From Carnegiea gigantea (taxonomy: Eukaryota > Streptophyta > Magnoliopsida > Caryophyllales > Cactaceae): a DNA stretch of 64,000 nt. The notes below the pieces were generated by a model. The model searched no databases. It saw only the letters and a program-made list of their open reading frames with translations, and was not told the DNA's origin. Shown piece by piece: positions 1 to 11,473 of this stretch (positions within the stretch are counted from its first letter, which is position 1; every line of letters begins with the position of its first letter). A program made the position numbers and the translations under genes. The DNA lies in the NCBI GenBank assembly GCA_029747015.1, contig JAKOGI010001959.1, positions 1 to 64,000 on the forward strand. The letters are read 5' to 3'.

Positions 1-590
1 ACTAGCAATAAGCATTGTTCTGGTCATGTCTTCCAGGGTGCGATTTTTGCGCTCAACCACCCCATTTTGTTGGGGTGTTCTTGGAGCTGAGAATTTATGA
101 TCAACACCATGTTCATTACAATAGTTGATAAAACTTGCATTTTCAAACTCAGTTCCATGATCAGATCTCAAGCTAATTAAGGAGTGTCCTACTCTCTTTT
201 CAACCTTTTTGAGAAAGGCAATAAAATTCTCAAAGGTTTCATCTTTGGATGCCAAAACCAAGGTCCAAGTAAATCGAGAGTAATCATCCACTACAACAAG
301 CACATACTTTTTCCCACCTCTACTAGTTATCCTCATGTGACCACACAAATCAATGTGTAATAATTCTAGAGGTCGGGTAGTGCTTACACATTTTTTCGAT
401 TTAAAAGAATATCTGACTTGTTTGCCTTTTGCACAAGCTTCACATACCTTGTCATCATTAAATTTGATGGAAGGTAGTCCAATTACCAGGTCTTTTGAAA
501 CAAGTTTGTTTAAAAGAGTAAGGCTTGCATGACCTAGTCTCTTGTGCCAGAGCATTATGTCATCATTCACAGCACTCAAACAAGTCAGGT
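1..590 (-). pseudogene. copia pol: GAG-pre-integrase and integrase core (truncated by window edge)
   Basis: One minus-strand frame is open from about 590 to base 1. It begins with the GAG-pre-integrase segment, including LWHKRLGHASL and a CEAC zinc-binding pair, and runs into the DDE integrase core. All three catalytic acidic residues are visible: D in HIDLCG, D in RSDHGTEFEN and E in QNGVVERKN. Integrase inserts the cDNA copy into the genome. The frame is shifted relative to the upstream protease segment at an A/C homopolymer near 585-592, so translation from gag would not reach it. The C-terminal half is outside the window. This is the best preserved coding stretch of the copia copy. Confidence 0.9.
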
Positions 591-1147
591 TTTTTGGGGA
601 AGAGTGAAAATACATACTTTGTAAACATTTTTGTGTCGCTTTCCCCTTAATACGAAATCTCCTGTGTTGACATTGACAACCAAGCAATGTGTTCGTGAGA
701 ACACCACTAGGTTGTTCTTGTCACACAGTTGGGACACCCTTAGTAAATTATGCTTTAAACCATCAACTAAGTGCACATTATCAATTGAGTGGGAGAGAGT
801 TTTACCAATGCTACCTATACCAACAATTGCCCCAGACTTGCCATTTCCAAAAGCCACGCTCCCACCGGTTGAAGCTGTAAGTGGAGAAAGTTTGATTTTT
901 CTCTGGTCATATGCCGCGAACACCCACTATCAACATACCACAGCTGCCTGTTTTCAAGGTTATTTTCTGATCTGTTTGACAGGGTGTTTCTTACCCTGTT
1001 TGCTGGGTTGTTTGTGGGGTTGTTCTCTCTCACTTCAACTTGCAAAACAAATCACAGGTTAGTTTTGGGAACCCAGATCCACTTGGGTCCCATTCTTTTA
1101 GACAAGTAAAGCTCATCTTTTCTAATCCAGATTTGTTTCACATACCT
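585..1147 (-). pseudogene. copia pol: aspartic protease region
   Basis: Minus-strand segment with the protease signature WYVDSGCSRHMT (catalytic D-S-G intact) near 900-940, followed by a segment typical of the protease to GAG-pre-integrase linker (SHSIDNVHLVDGL, VSQLCDKNNLVVF, GDFVLRGKRHKNVYKV). A TGA at 1052-1054 interrupts the frame before the protease, and a frameshift near 860-920 moves the downstream part to another frame. The protease would cut the gag-pol polyprotein. The homology is clear; the gene is broken. Confidence 0.88.
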
Positions 1148-2785
1148 TTAATTTTTTTCAATGACATACCTTCTCAAAGGACATGAATATCGATAGTGAC
1201 CAGTTTTACCACAATGAAAGCAAACAATGTTTTCAGGTAATCCCACATACTTTCTATGAATTGGGTAAACTGTTCGTTTAGGCTTATATCCAAGTCCCTT
1301 TTTGTTTCGACTGTGGTGAGTGGTTAACCAATCAAGGGCTTGTGAGGACTTGTTCCAGCGCTTGGTTGTGATAAGCTCGGTTTTCAGTTTTTCTATATTA
1401 GCATGCAAACCCTTGTTCTCCCTAAGCAAGGACTCAACCATTCCTTCCAACTCAAAGAGTTTTTCCTCCATTCGAGAATAATCTCCTTCTTTTATAAAGA
1501 GGTTTTCTTTGAGCGTATTAATATTTTCATGTAAGCCCAGTTTTTCATTTTTAAGGATCTCATTTTCTAGTTCTAGTTCTCGGACATCTCGTTTCAATTC
1601 AGCACAAGTATCCATCAAGGTATACAAAAGTTCTTCGAGAGTTGCTTTATTGAGACCACGTACCTTGTTCTTGATATCAGTAAGACTGTTTGTTGATTCA
1701 TCATCTGAATCCGTGTCACTTTGTGCCATGAGAGCTACAGCACCTTCATCAGTTTCAGACTCACCTTCATCCTCAGAGGAATCTCCCCAGGCAGCAAGCA
1801 TCGCCTTCGAGAATCGTCTACCAGAACTGCTTGCAGCTTGTTTTCTACCTTGTTTCCTGGGGTGTTCTTTCTCTTGCTCTTCTCGAAGTAGTGGACAGTT
1901 CTTCACAATGTGATCTGGTTTGCCACACTTGAAACACCCTGTGAACTGTTCTCGGGGGGTGTTTCTGGACTTACTGAAGTCTTTTCTTTTGCTGTTTTCT
2001 TTGACCTTTTTGAAGAATTTCTTGAACTTTCATGTCATTAAGGCCATCTCTTCATCCTCAAGGTCAGAGTCATCATCCTCTTGTGCTTTCAAGGCCAACC
2101 CACGATCCTTCTTCTGCTCCTCTTTTTGTTGTGAGTTCTTTCTGAGTTCATAGGTTTGAAGATTGCCAATCAACTTGTCGAGGGTGATCTTGTTCATGTC
2201 TTTAGCTTCTTGGATGGCTGTCACCTTCGCTTCCCAAGACCGAGGCAAAATTCTTAGAATCTTCCTCACCAGCTCTTCTGTGGTGAAGGATTTTCCCAGG
2301 GAGTTTAGCTCGTTTGTTATGTGGGTGAAGCGTGTGTACATATCCATCACGTTCTCACGATCACCCATATCAAACAACTCATATTGCCTTATAAGTAGCT
2401 CAATGCGTGATTGTTTGACTTGACTTGTTCCTTCATGAGCTACTTGGAGGGCATTCCATATCTCCTGAGCTGACTCACACTCCGAGATACGTGTATATTC
2501 ATCTGGACCTAGGCAAAAATATAATAGCTTCTTGGCCTTGGCATTCTTTTCCATTTTCTTATAGTCTTCACCATCAAACTCTATGGGTTCCTTGGAAACC
2601 TTCTTACCATCTTCAAGCACCTTGGTGGGAACAAGGGGCCCGTTCTTGATGAGCATCCATAGTTCATAATCTTCTGCCTGAATATAGTTCTCCATCCTAT
2701 TCTTCCACCAACTATAATGTTGGCCGTTGAAATAGGGTGGACGAGTAATGGATTGCCCTTCAAGGATTCCTTGTGGTGTACTCAT
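1148..2785 (-). pseudogene. copia gag with two zinc knuckles and a coiled coil
   Basis: The frame starts at the ATG at 2785, 42 bases inside the primer site, with MSTPQGILEGQS. Residues about 15-220 match the plant copia gag domain (UBN2-like: WWKNRMENYI, then SRIELLIRQYELF and LGKSFTTEELVRKIL). A single TGA at 2030-2032 interrupts it. The same frame then continues through a first CCHC knuckle (CFKCGKPDHIVKNC, about 1893-1934), an acidic Ser/Asp/Glu-rich stretch, a leucine-rich coiled coil (about 1370-1650) and a second knuckle (CFHCGKTGHYRYSC, about 1178-1222), ending at TAA 1148. Gag forms the particle and binds the RNA. The TGA probably derives from an arginine CGA codon. Confidence 0.9.
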
Positions 2786-2826
2786 CTTCAGAATCTCTCA
2801 AGGTGTTAGCCCTTTTGAGAGAACCC

Positions 2827-2838
2827 GCTCTGATACCA
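2827..2838 (-). other. primer binding site of the copia element (tRNA-iMet type)
   Basis: The minus strand reads TGGTATCAGAGC, the standard primer site for initiator-methionine tRNA in plant LTR elements. It starts two bases after the LTR end, which fixes the LTR boundary and the orientation. Confidence 0.95.
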
Positions 2839-2840
2839 CT

Positions 2841-4313
2841 TGTTGAATTCCAAGAGTACACAACCACAAGAGGGTGGTGAATTGTGGTGGTCGATTTTCG
2901 CCTAATAACTGACAAACAACCGTAGCACTTGATTGCAGAGATTGTTTGTAAATCACAAACAACCTTACGCCTTGTTTGTAGCGGGTGTTCTCAATTGATT
3001 CAGTAGCGAAATTCAAAGTAATAAATGCGGAAATAAAGCACACACAATTTTTACGTGGAAAACACCTCTAGCCCAACTGAGGTGTGAAAACCACGACCTA
3101 CCTCGTGTAGGATTTAACCACTTCACTAACGGGCTGAAAACGTTACAAAAGCAACACCCCTTGTTACAACTTGTAACCCACGTAACCTTCTTCCCTAAGA
3201 CAGGTTACACCACGTCCAATCTCACCAGATAGGACATGTCCAAAGTCCACACGACTGAGGACACACTCACTCACTTTCTGTTCTGAGAATAGGGGTACAA
3301 AACACCTTACTGGGTGCTTCTGACTTAAGCAGATGTAAGGTACAATGAAGTCCTATTATGCCAAGAAATTGAAAGCTCAGTTAAGCACAATCTTCCCACG
3401 GTTTTTCTCTTTGAAATTCAGCTCTAAAAATCTCTTACTTCTTTGTAAAAACCGGATTATCAAATGGGAGAGAGAATTTCAATATTTAAACGCACAACCC
3501 AACGGCTATTATTTCAAAAGATAGGAAAAAAATCCTCTATTTTTAGTCGCTTAGAAGATTCATCAAGGATTTCCAACGGCTAAGAGAGAAGAGAAGATTT
3601 TCTTAAAATATCTTGGCCAAGTAGTCTAGTCTTGAAAAGGATAAAATCTTGATTTATCCCAAATTCAATCAAGACCTAAAAATAAGGGATAAGAATCTTT
3701 CAAGAAAAATCTTTAGCAAAAACGGTTTTGCAATTTTTTTTTTTTCAAATTCAAAACAAATCTTTTTAGATCTGGCAGCCAACCGAAGCAAATTTCCAGA
3801 TAAGACTGATGTAGCTACTGTAGTTTTTGAGAACACCCTAGGCACCCTGTTTACAGGGTTGTTTGGAAATGGTGTCCCAAAGCAACTTTTCGAAAACCGT
3901 TTTCAAGAAGTGCTAAAAATGAAACTTTCAAGATTGGCATATTAACAAGAGTCTAAAAGATAAAAACTAAATTAACCAAGACTCCTTGTAAGAATTAGTT
4001 GTCTTGTCAAGAGTGAATATGCTGCTCCAAAACGCCTTGGTCACCTTGATTCCTTGGGTGATCTTGTGTAGCTGAATGTTCCTCAAGACTTAAACCATAT
4101 GTGTTGTTTGCTGATCTTGTGTCACTGAAGCTCGGAACCTATTCCTAAGACTTGTTCGCAACATTTAGCCACCAGGTTAATAAAATATCACAAACAGCGG
4201 TGTAGGAACAACGGTGTATTAGGCCCTGTTTGGAGAGCTTGTTTGGAACAACATTACTTAGACAAATATGTTACTCTTGGATTTGTTATCATCAAAACTA
4301 AATATAATCAACA
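2841..4313 (-). repeat. 5' LTR of the copia element
   Basis: A 1,473-bp LTR bounded on the plus strand by TGTTGAATTCC at 2841 and TCAACA at 4308-4313, a six-base terminal inverted repeat. The inner edge is set by the primer site at 2827-2838, the outer edge by the abrupt start of Tekay LTR homology at 4314. A TATA-like TTTAAATA lies on the minus strand near 3482-3490. The partner LTR is outside the window. Direct target duplication cannot be tested here; the outer five bases are AGCCC (4314-4318). Confidence 0.92.
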
Positions 4314-6995
4314 AGCCCAGCCACTGTTCTGGCTGATTTTCGGCCACTTTTTCGGCCAGCTCTGGTGATCTCCGACCCCTCCCGACATTCTAGTATCTCA
4401 AGCTACCATCCTCCATCATCAAAACTACTAAACAACACCTCCATCTCTACTTATTTATGGATTGATCTTATTGATTTTGATTTTTATTTTAGTTTTGATT
4501 CTTGTTTTGATAGTTGTTATCATTGACCATGATGTTTTGATAAGAAATAAGAGTTATTTTAGTGTTGATCATGGTGAAGTTGAGCTTGAATCATGCTAGG
4601 ATTTAGAGATGATCATGTTCATGCAAGTTTAAGTTAAAACCATATTTATGGATTGATTTATATTTGATTTTATAATCTTTAGTTTTATTAATGATTATGA
4701 TGATGCTTTCGGTGATTTGGAATGATTTCAAGTGAGGATTTATATAAAAAAGGGAGGGAAAAGTCCAAGCCGTGAGGCTGGAAATTTCAACAAAACAGGG
4801 CAGAGTTCACGACTAAACTGGTAATGATTGGCCTATTGAAAAATTATTATTTTTGGTGGGTAGATAGTTCCATGTGTTAACTTCCAAATGACTCTTGAAT
4901 CGCCTTAATCCGAGGTCTGTGAAAAACGTTATGGTCGTTTTACCGAAACTACGTGGAATGGACTAAAAACTGACACACTCGTATTTTAGCCTTATTTTGG
5001 GGACCCTATTGTGGGAATCATATTCGTGTTGCTAATGAAAGTTTTTTGGGACTTCTTAATCTTTTCATATTGGGGTTTTAGGTCTCCATTTGAAGTCTAG
5101 AATGAAAGTTTTGAATTGTTGAAGTGAACTGACCTGCTTTGGTGTAAATTAGGCCGTTATTACAATTTCTATACAGCGTATACTTGGAGAAAAATTTGAA
5201 AATTGTACTGTAGATTGTCCATATTATTTTTGAATTTTTTATAAGATCTCATGAATTTTGGTTGAGTATTTTAAGTTTGGTGATTTTTAAAAGCATTTTG
5301 AGTAATTGTGTAAAGAGCAATAATAAAGATTAAGTGAGATTGATCATGCACTCATTTTGTGTATTTTAGGCCAAGCAAGGTTATTTAAGGGAGGAAATGA
5401 ATATTCATGGACTTTCACGGAGCTTTTAGCTTGATTAATGAAAAAGAAGAAGACAAGTATACAATTTGGGAGGTTGTTTATGAGCTTTGAATCATTAATG
5501 GATTTTACAAAGAAAATACCACATTTAGTGAGCTTAATAGCTTCTATTGAGTTCAATGATTTATTTGGGGTGGAATTCTATATCTAATGGATTTATGAAT
5601 GAAATATGAGAAGTGGAGAGAGTTGTGACTCAGAAACTATATTTATCAGATCAAGTTATTATAGTTTATGCTATTTTGAACCAAGATATATTTCTCTTGG
5701 CCTCAAACCTTTATTACTTGCTCAATTCAGAATATATCAAATATATTTATCAAGCCAATCTAGTGTACTCGTTGTTATCTTGAACCAAGTTATACATCAG
5801 CAAGCCTTAAACCCGTATCAGTAACCTATTTTGAAAAAGGCCACAACCACTCTCTCAATTGTCACCATCAAGGCCTTTTCCTTTGTAATTTCATTTATCT
5901 CATTGTGGACTATCTTACTTTTATTTACTTTACATTGGATTTAATTACTTTCATCAATTCAATTTTGAAGTTATATTAAAGTACCCACGTTATGTATACC
6001 ATTTAATTACTCAATTTTTGTTACACATACTTTTACTTACTCAATTATGCAAGTAAGGATCATTTATGAAACAGAGTTGAGGCATAGTTGTCGTTCCCCG
6101 TTATGCATAAGCATTATCAAGTCAGAACATATTTATCAAGTCAGATGACATTTATGAAACAGCTGACTTGTATCAAGTCAGATGACATTTTTAAAGACTC
6201 AAGGTACGTCCATTGCCTGTATCTTCAGAAAGTAGAACATGTTTGTCAAGTTACAACTCTTAATGAGTTTGTCAATGAATCTGTTCATACAGTGATTTGC
6301 CATTTAACTTGTGACCCCGTTAGTTATCATCTATAGGGGGTCATGCCATCATTTACCCGCGGGCTTCAGGCCAACTCTTGATCGGATTGGTAGGTGTATA
6401 CCTATGTATAGATCATATTATTGCAAGGGGTTTACATCCAGACAATAATGAGGAATTTAGTTTCATATTACTCTCTTATTTTCATTTTTATTACGAACCA
6501 AATGAATTACAAAAGCGGGTACCCATTAACAATATTTTTATGCTCATTTTACAATACAGGATTGCATGTACTGAGTTTTTGCTCACATTTTCAAATTGTT
6601 TTCATGTTTTTCATTTTAGGTGATGAAGTATCACATGTTTCTCCATTTACCAAGCCCTTTTGGAAGTCAACAGATGCTCACAGTGGATTCAGTATAGCAT
6701 GAATGTTGGGATCGACCTCAGGGTCTAGTTGGGTCTATATTCAATATACTTGTGTAGTGTGGAGTGCAAGTTAGCACATGGTATGATTAAGTCGATGGTA
6801 TTGAAGTTGAAGTATTATCGACTTTGGTCTTGAAGTGTTTCAATTTATAGATTTTGTGATTGTGAACATGAGTTCTAAGATTAAATGGTTTCAATGAGCC
6901 TTGTCCTTATCAGGACGGCGGTAGCGCCTTCTATTATTAAGTCTTCCGCTGTAGTTTTCCGTAAATCATGTCATTAGCATTTTGGAGGCATTACA
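4314..6995 (+). repeat. 5' LTR of Tekay-like element, 5'-truncated by copia insertion
   Basis: Aligns throughout with 12181-14917 of the 3' LTR, with scattered substitutions and small indels. It ends GGAGGCATTACA at 6995, just before the primer site. A TATATAAA box is at 4741-4748, about 2.25 kb before the LTR end. Near the 3' end both copies contain a conserved block (TTGTCCTTATCAGGACGG in this copy, around 6900), with the short palindrome CCTTATCAGG. Confidence 0.92.
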
Positions 6996-6999
6996 GATT

Positions 7000-7011
7000 T
7001 GGTATCAAAGC
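7000..7011 (+). other. primer binding site, Tekay-like element
   Basis: TGGTATCAAAGC differs by one base from the standard TGGTATCAGAGC initiator-Met primer site and lies four bases after the LTR end TTACA (6995). Confidence 0.85.
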
Positions 7012-8899
7012 AAAGGTTTTAAGGGCCACTATAGGCTATCAAGTGTTTATAAGTTAGCTATCAAGGTGTGTATGAGTTATGTTACACCAGTTAAATGAGC
7101 TATTGACTATAAGTTCATATGTACGGGCATATAGGGCGGAACCATTTTCATTTGGGTGACTCAATCATTTGGTAATATCATGAGATTCAAGCATGAGCAA
7201 AGCAGACTATGGAACCATTTGGGTCACTTGCTGGTGAGGCATGCTCTCATTTATCTGGGAGTTGTATTGTATGTTTCATTTCTCTTATTTGTTTAAAATT
7301 TTGTAATCGTGCACTCCGGGTGTGTGACTCGTTGAGTTGTGAACTCCGGCGTGTGGCCGTTGAGCTATTGAAGTACTTCTCTCTATTTCAGGTATCTATT
7401 GTAAGGCTTTAAGCCTGGGTTTTAGTTAGTTTTTAGGCGGAACTCTATCCGTTTTGCCTCAGGATTCGATACGCTTATTGAGGTGTGTTAATATACCTGA
7501 TTTTGGGTGCAGTGATGGTTAGAACCCAATGTGGGGATGCCATTTGCAACTTCTTAAGGGATTAATATAGTGTCAAGTTAGATGTAAACCTCTAAATGAG
7601 GAAATGCCTTGTGGGGCAATATCTTTGAAGTGAACCAGTATGAGGTGAACACTATAATGAGTGCTTATGTATGGTGATAACAATTAGTGGCTTATGGTGT
7701 GCTATTTGGCATTATATGTGTGGTACAAGTAAGATTAAGCTGCCATGTATCGGAATCATCGGGTCTTGATACTAAGACTTTACATCAGCAATGCTCCCAT
7801 TACTTCCTGTAATTGACTTATTTTTGCCCTAGTTACCTTGAATTGTTCAGAGGCATCATTTCTTTAATGCTAACACTCTCTTGAGTTGTAATGGAGTGTT
7901 TATGGAAAACTTCATGTGTCGTCTGTGGGAGTTCTTCAAACACATCTGAGCAACCTTTCTTATAGGTGATTCAAACCCAGACAATCACAGTCATTTAATT
8001 CTCTATTTCTATAATGGAGCCCATAATGACTCCCGGTATGCATTACTGTGTGAATTGCAGTTCCTTCTAAGCATATTTGATCCATTCTACTTACAGTTCA
8101 GTCACCACTATGTCCATATTTTTACTGTCACCTACTTGAACTCCTTGCTTCTATTTGGGCACTATTTATTTATTGCTTGCAAAGTCTGCGGTTGCTTCAG
8201 ACCTAGTCATTGAGTACCCTTTCAGCAATTAAATATATCCATATTGTTCGTGTTTCTATAGCACCGCAATGTCATGCTGGCATACTACTCTACAGCCGTG
8301 ACTGCATGTCGTTATTCAAGTTATTTTGGTAATGCTTTCTTTTCTAGTACAACCTAGCTTAGTAATGATAAACAACGATTTGTGCTATTTCCATCTGCCA
8401 GTAGTTTTGAAGTTTATATGCCTACCTAAGACTTCCATTTACTGCAAAATGTATTATTGATGGATGTCATCATGTTCAGTCATAAGATTGACTCCTTCAT
8501 CTTGACGTATTATCTTTTCAAGCACCAGATGAATAAAATTCCCCTTCTAATAGTGTTCACCCTTATCTTCGTTATTTTACTCATATACAGATACCGTATG
8601 ACTTTTCAAAAGTTGCTTTGGTAACCTGTCACATTTCTTCACCTTCATTATAACATCGATCATTTACTTCACTATCATGACCATCATGAATAAACTGCAT
8701 ATCTTGTATATGCAGGTCATTTCTATGCCTTGCCTCTGTTATTACGATTCTTCGTCCTTTCATTCATTTAGCTTACATGTCGGTCCTTTCTAACCAATAA
8801 AGAAATATCTTTGCAAGAGTTCACGTTGTGGTTACATTTTTTTACATTTTAGATTACCCCCTGTCATTTCAATTTACTGAGACCAGTAGGCGGTTGAAT
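7012..8899 (+). other. decayed internal region (gag position), no recognisable protein
   Basis: This is where gag would be expected. No gag domain or zinc knuckle could be read in any frame and there is no long open frame. From about 7740 onward the plus strand becomes markedly pyrimidine-rich. It is either a gag eroded beyond recognition or non-coding filler of a non-autonomous element. Confidence 0.6.
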
Positions 8900-9620
8900 G
8901 TTTATTTTTTATACACATGCCTCTAGTAGTATTGCTAGAACCATATTCACTTGACATTCAATCCAGTTTGATTGGCAGATTTGATATCATTATAGGGGTG
9001 AACTTACTGTGTACTTACAGAACTAAGATGAATGGTAAGGATCTTAAGGCTAGCTTGAGAGATGAGGATTGGCTAAATCTGCGTTTCTACGGGCCGAGGA
9101 AAGAAAAGCCCTATTTATCCCCCCAATTACATTGTGCAAGCAAGTGAATTATCATGTCAGTAATGCATTGAATATTAGTGATATGTCAGCCACACTCGGT
9201 ATATCCATATCCATATTTACAGTTGGTGGATTTAGAGATATTTCATCTGAGGACTTTCAAGACTGTTTTCCCCCAAGAAATATTGATTTTCAGATCAACC
9301 TAGTTCAAGGTGCTCAATTCATTTTCAAAACTCCTATCATATGACCCCCAACAGAGTCCAAAGAATTAAACATTCAGTGGATGAATTATAAGGGATTTGT
9401 TTGACTAGGGATTTGTTTGACCAAGTGTGCCCCGTGGAGAACCTCAGGTTTATATAAAGAAGAAAGACAGAATCTTATGGTTGTGTACTGCTTGCAGAGA
9501 GCTGAACAAAATTACAATAAAAAATAAGTGCCCTATACCTTGCACAAATGATTTATGGGAATAACTATTAATAACAGATGTCATTTCTAAGAATGATTTA
9601 AGGTTCGGATATCACACCTA
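8900..9620 (+). pseudogene. Tekay-like pol relic: protease end and N-terminal reverse transcriptase
   Basis: Short plus-strand pieces in several frames match gypsy pol in the right order. FDIIIGVNLLCTYRT near 8970-9030 corresponds to the protease segment usually reading FDVILGMDWL. FRDISSEDFQD and FPPRNIDFQINLVQGAQF (about 9230-9320) correspond to the protease-RT linker with PP-REIEFSIDLVPG. KKDRILWLCTACRELNKITIKNK pieces (about 9460-9530) correspond to the RT motif [17 protein letters not shown]. The catalytic YxDD region, RNase H and integrase were not found. Many stops and frameshifts; the relic fixes plus orientation and gypsy identity. Confidence 0.8.
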
Positions 9621-11440
9621 AACCATGCAACCACAGTTTATCTTTTGCAAGAATACTCATTTATAGTAATTCTTGTTTGCTTGTCTCATCTTCAAAACTT
9701 GACACTATCCAATATTGTTTAATCTCCCTTACATTTCAACCCAATGTTTCCTATTAGCGTGATCTTCCATGTCTTTGCAAACCCATTGTTAAATGTGTAA
9801 TAGATATTTTGTTCAACCTTATATGGTTGTCAACGTTCCCGTGCTCTCGACCTTTACCATCTCTATTTCATGATCTTGAGTTATCGTTCATCCTATTGAG
9901 AGCTGATTCACATATCTACCTTACATCTCATTTATATATAATGATAAGTTCATATAACTTGTTCTGAATTCATAATGTAATTCAACTATCATGTGGATGA
10001 TTGCAATTGTCATAATCCCTTTACTCTCTTTATTTTGAACTTCAACTCCCACACATATATCTTACATTCTGACAAATAAACTTCTGTATTCTCTATTTCA
10101 TCTTATTATTGTACTCGAATTGACTTCATATGAGTAAAGGCATGTTCCTATTGTAGCTTGCTAAATCTATTTATCTATCCATTGGCACTTTGCTCGTCTA
10201 ATTTATTTATCTATCCATTACACTTTGCTTATCCAATCTATTTGTCTATCTATTACACTTTGCTTATCCAATCTATGTATCTATTTATGGCACATTGCTT
10301 GTCCCATCTATCTATTGCACTTATCTTGTTCCTTGTGGCTATAAAGTCATCTAGTTGAAGCTCAGTTGCTTGTCATCTTGTTTCCAATTCATCAGTGAAA
10401 CCTAAGTATAACCATGCCATCTTTCTCCTTGGCTGATTATTTATTGGACCCTTCATGATCCATATTTATGAACCACAATTCTTGTGGCATTATATTTCAG
10501 AATTTATGATACACTTATGGCTATCTTTATTCTAACCACCCCATGATAATCTCTCCTTCATTTGTCTTTTCTAGTCTCATTGTTCATTTCTTTTGTATGC
10601 AATGATTCGTTTGGCTAAGAATTTCATCACTCTTATCCCTAACCATGGTCATTTCATTGCCCATCATCGGCCGAGAGCTGATCCTTGAGTTGTCAGATGA
10701 GGGGAGATCATGTGATGCATTAGGAATATAGGATGAGGATATTTTGATAAGGGCATAATCTCAAGCACTGTCTAATTATATTGGAGTGGGCCAGAAGAAC
10801 CACTGTGTATAAGTCAGAGCTCACCCAAGTAAGCATTAAAAGGGGAAATTCAAGTACATGTTGAGGTGATGTAAGGTTGACAAAAGAGTTAAGCTGGCAA
10901 AACAAAGAAATAACTAAAGCCTCAGATGAGTTATAAAGTATTTCAAAAGGCTTTTCTAATCAAGGTAGTAAGAGAACGACTATCCAAGGACAATTAGGGA
11001 CTAGTTACATGGGGCCTTATGATTCATTGAAAGGTTAAATCCTTTACCTTGTTGACTGCACTTACATGTTGAACCCGAACACGTATATAATGTGTTTTAT
11101 AACTCGTAATAGTATCATAGTACTTATCAGGGTATACAACAGTTTCCATTAGTGGAGAAGGTGATGAACTAGTAGTGAGCACCTTCGCTCTAGTAACAAG
11201 GTTCTTTTCTTTCAAAGAGAATATCAATTTTGACTCAAAGTAATTGAGTTCATTGAGGCTATTGTCTGAGAAGTATCCGAATCTACTACTGAAATATGGG
11301 ATTAAGTAGTTATGCAATACGTAGACACCCTTAGTCAGAGTACATTGGGCAAATTATACGTATTCAGAGGGAAGTAATGGGAACCAATGGCCCATGTGTT
11401 TTTGAAGCAGCATTGCATACATTTGGCAAGCGTCCATAAG
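9621..11440 (+). other. Tekay-like internal region after the RT relic, no recognisable protein
   Basis: Integrase and chromodomain would be expected here, but none could be read. About 9650-10640 is pyrimidine-rich on the plus strand, then about 10680-11330 switches to purine-rich. A 35-bp minisatellite lies at 10167-10330. The only open frames are short and low-complexity. Confidence 0.55.
10167..10330 (+). repeat. 35-bp minisatellite, about 4.7 units
   Basis: Units begin CTATTTATCTATCC-like at 10167, 10203, 10238, 10273 and 10308 (spacing 36, 35, 35, 35). Each holds a TATCTATC core followed by a CACTTTGCTTATCC-like tail. It lies in the decayed interior of the Tekay-like element. Short open frames across it are artefacts of the repeat. 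Confidence 0.85.
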
Positions 11441-11473
11441 TTTCGAGGACGAAACTTTTTAAGAGGACAAGGC
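11441..11473 (+). other. pre-3'LTR motif and polypurine tract, Tekay-like element
   Basis: TTTCGAGGACGAAAC at 11441-11455 is followed by a T run and the purine tract AAGAGGACAAGG, ending directly before the LTR start TGTAATAACC at 11474. This block is characteristic of Tekay/Del elements and serves as primer for plus-strand DNA synthesis. An equivalent block, reversed, occurs at 42062-42100 and 63435-63475. Confidence 0.85.

Larger units (their letters stand above)
1..4313 (-). mobile_element. Ty1/copia retrotransposon, 5' half (left part outside window)
   Basis: Read on the minus strand, a 1.47-kb LTR (4313 to 2841) is followed by a tRNA-Met-type primer site, then gag, protease and integrase in the copia order (integrase before RT). 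RT, RNase H and the 3' LTR lie left of base 1. The LTR ends form the inverted repeat TGTTGA/TCAACA. The element sits inside the 5' LTR of a Tekay-like element: sequence after 4313 aligns from 12181 of that element's 3' LTR. The coding frame has three in-frame stops and two frameshifts, so this copy is defective. The two-knuckle, coiled-coil gag may suggest the Sirevirus/Maximus side of the family, but this is uncertain. Confidence 0.93.

Noticed and set aside
1509..1913. 134-codon plus-strand Ser-rich open frame
   Set aside because: Antisense of the acidic and coiled-coil part of copia gag.
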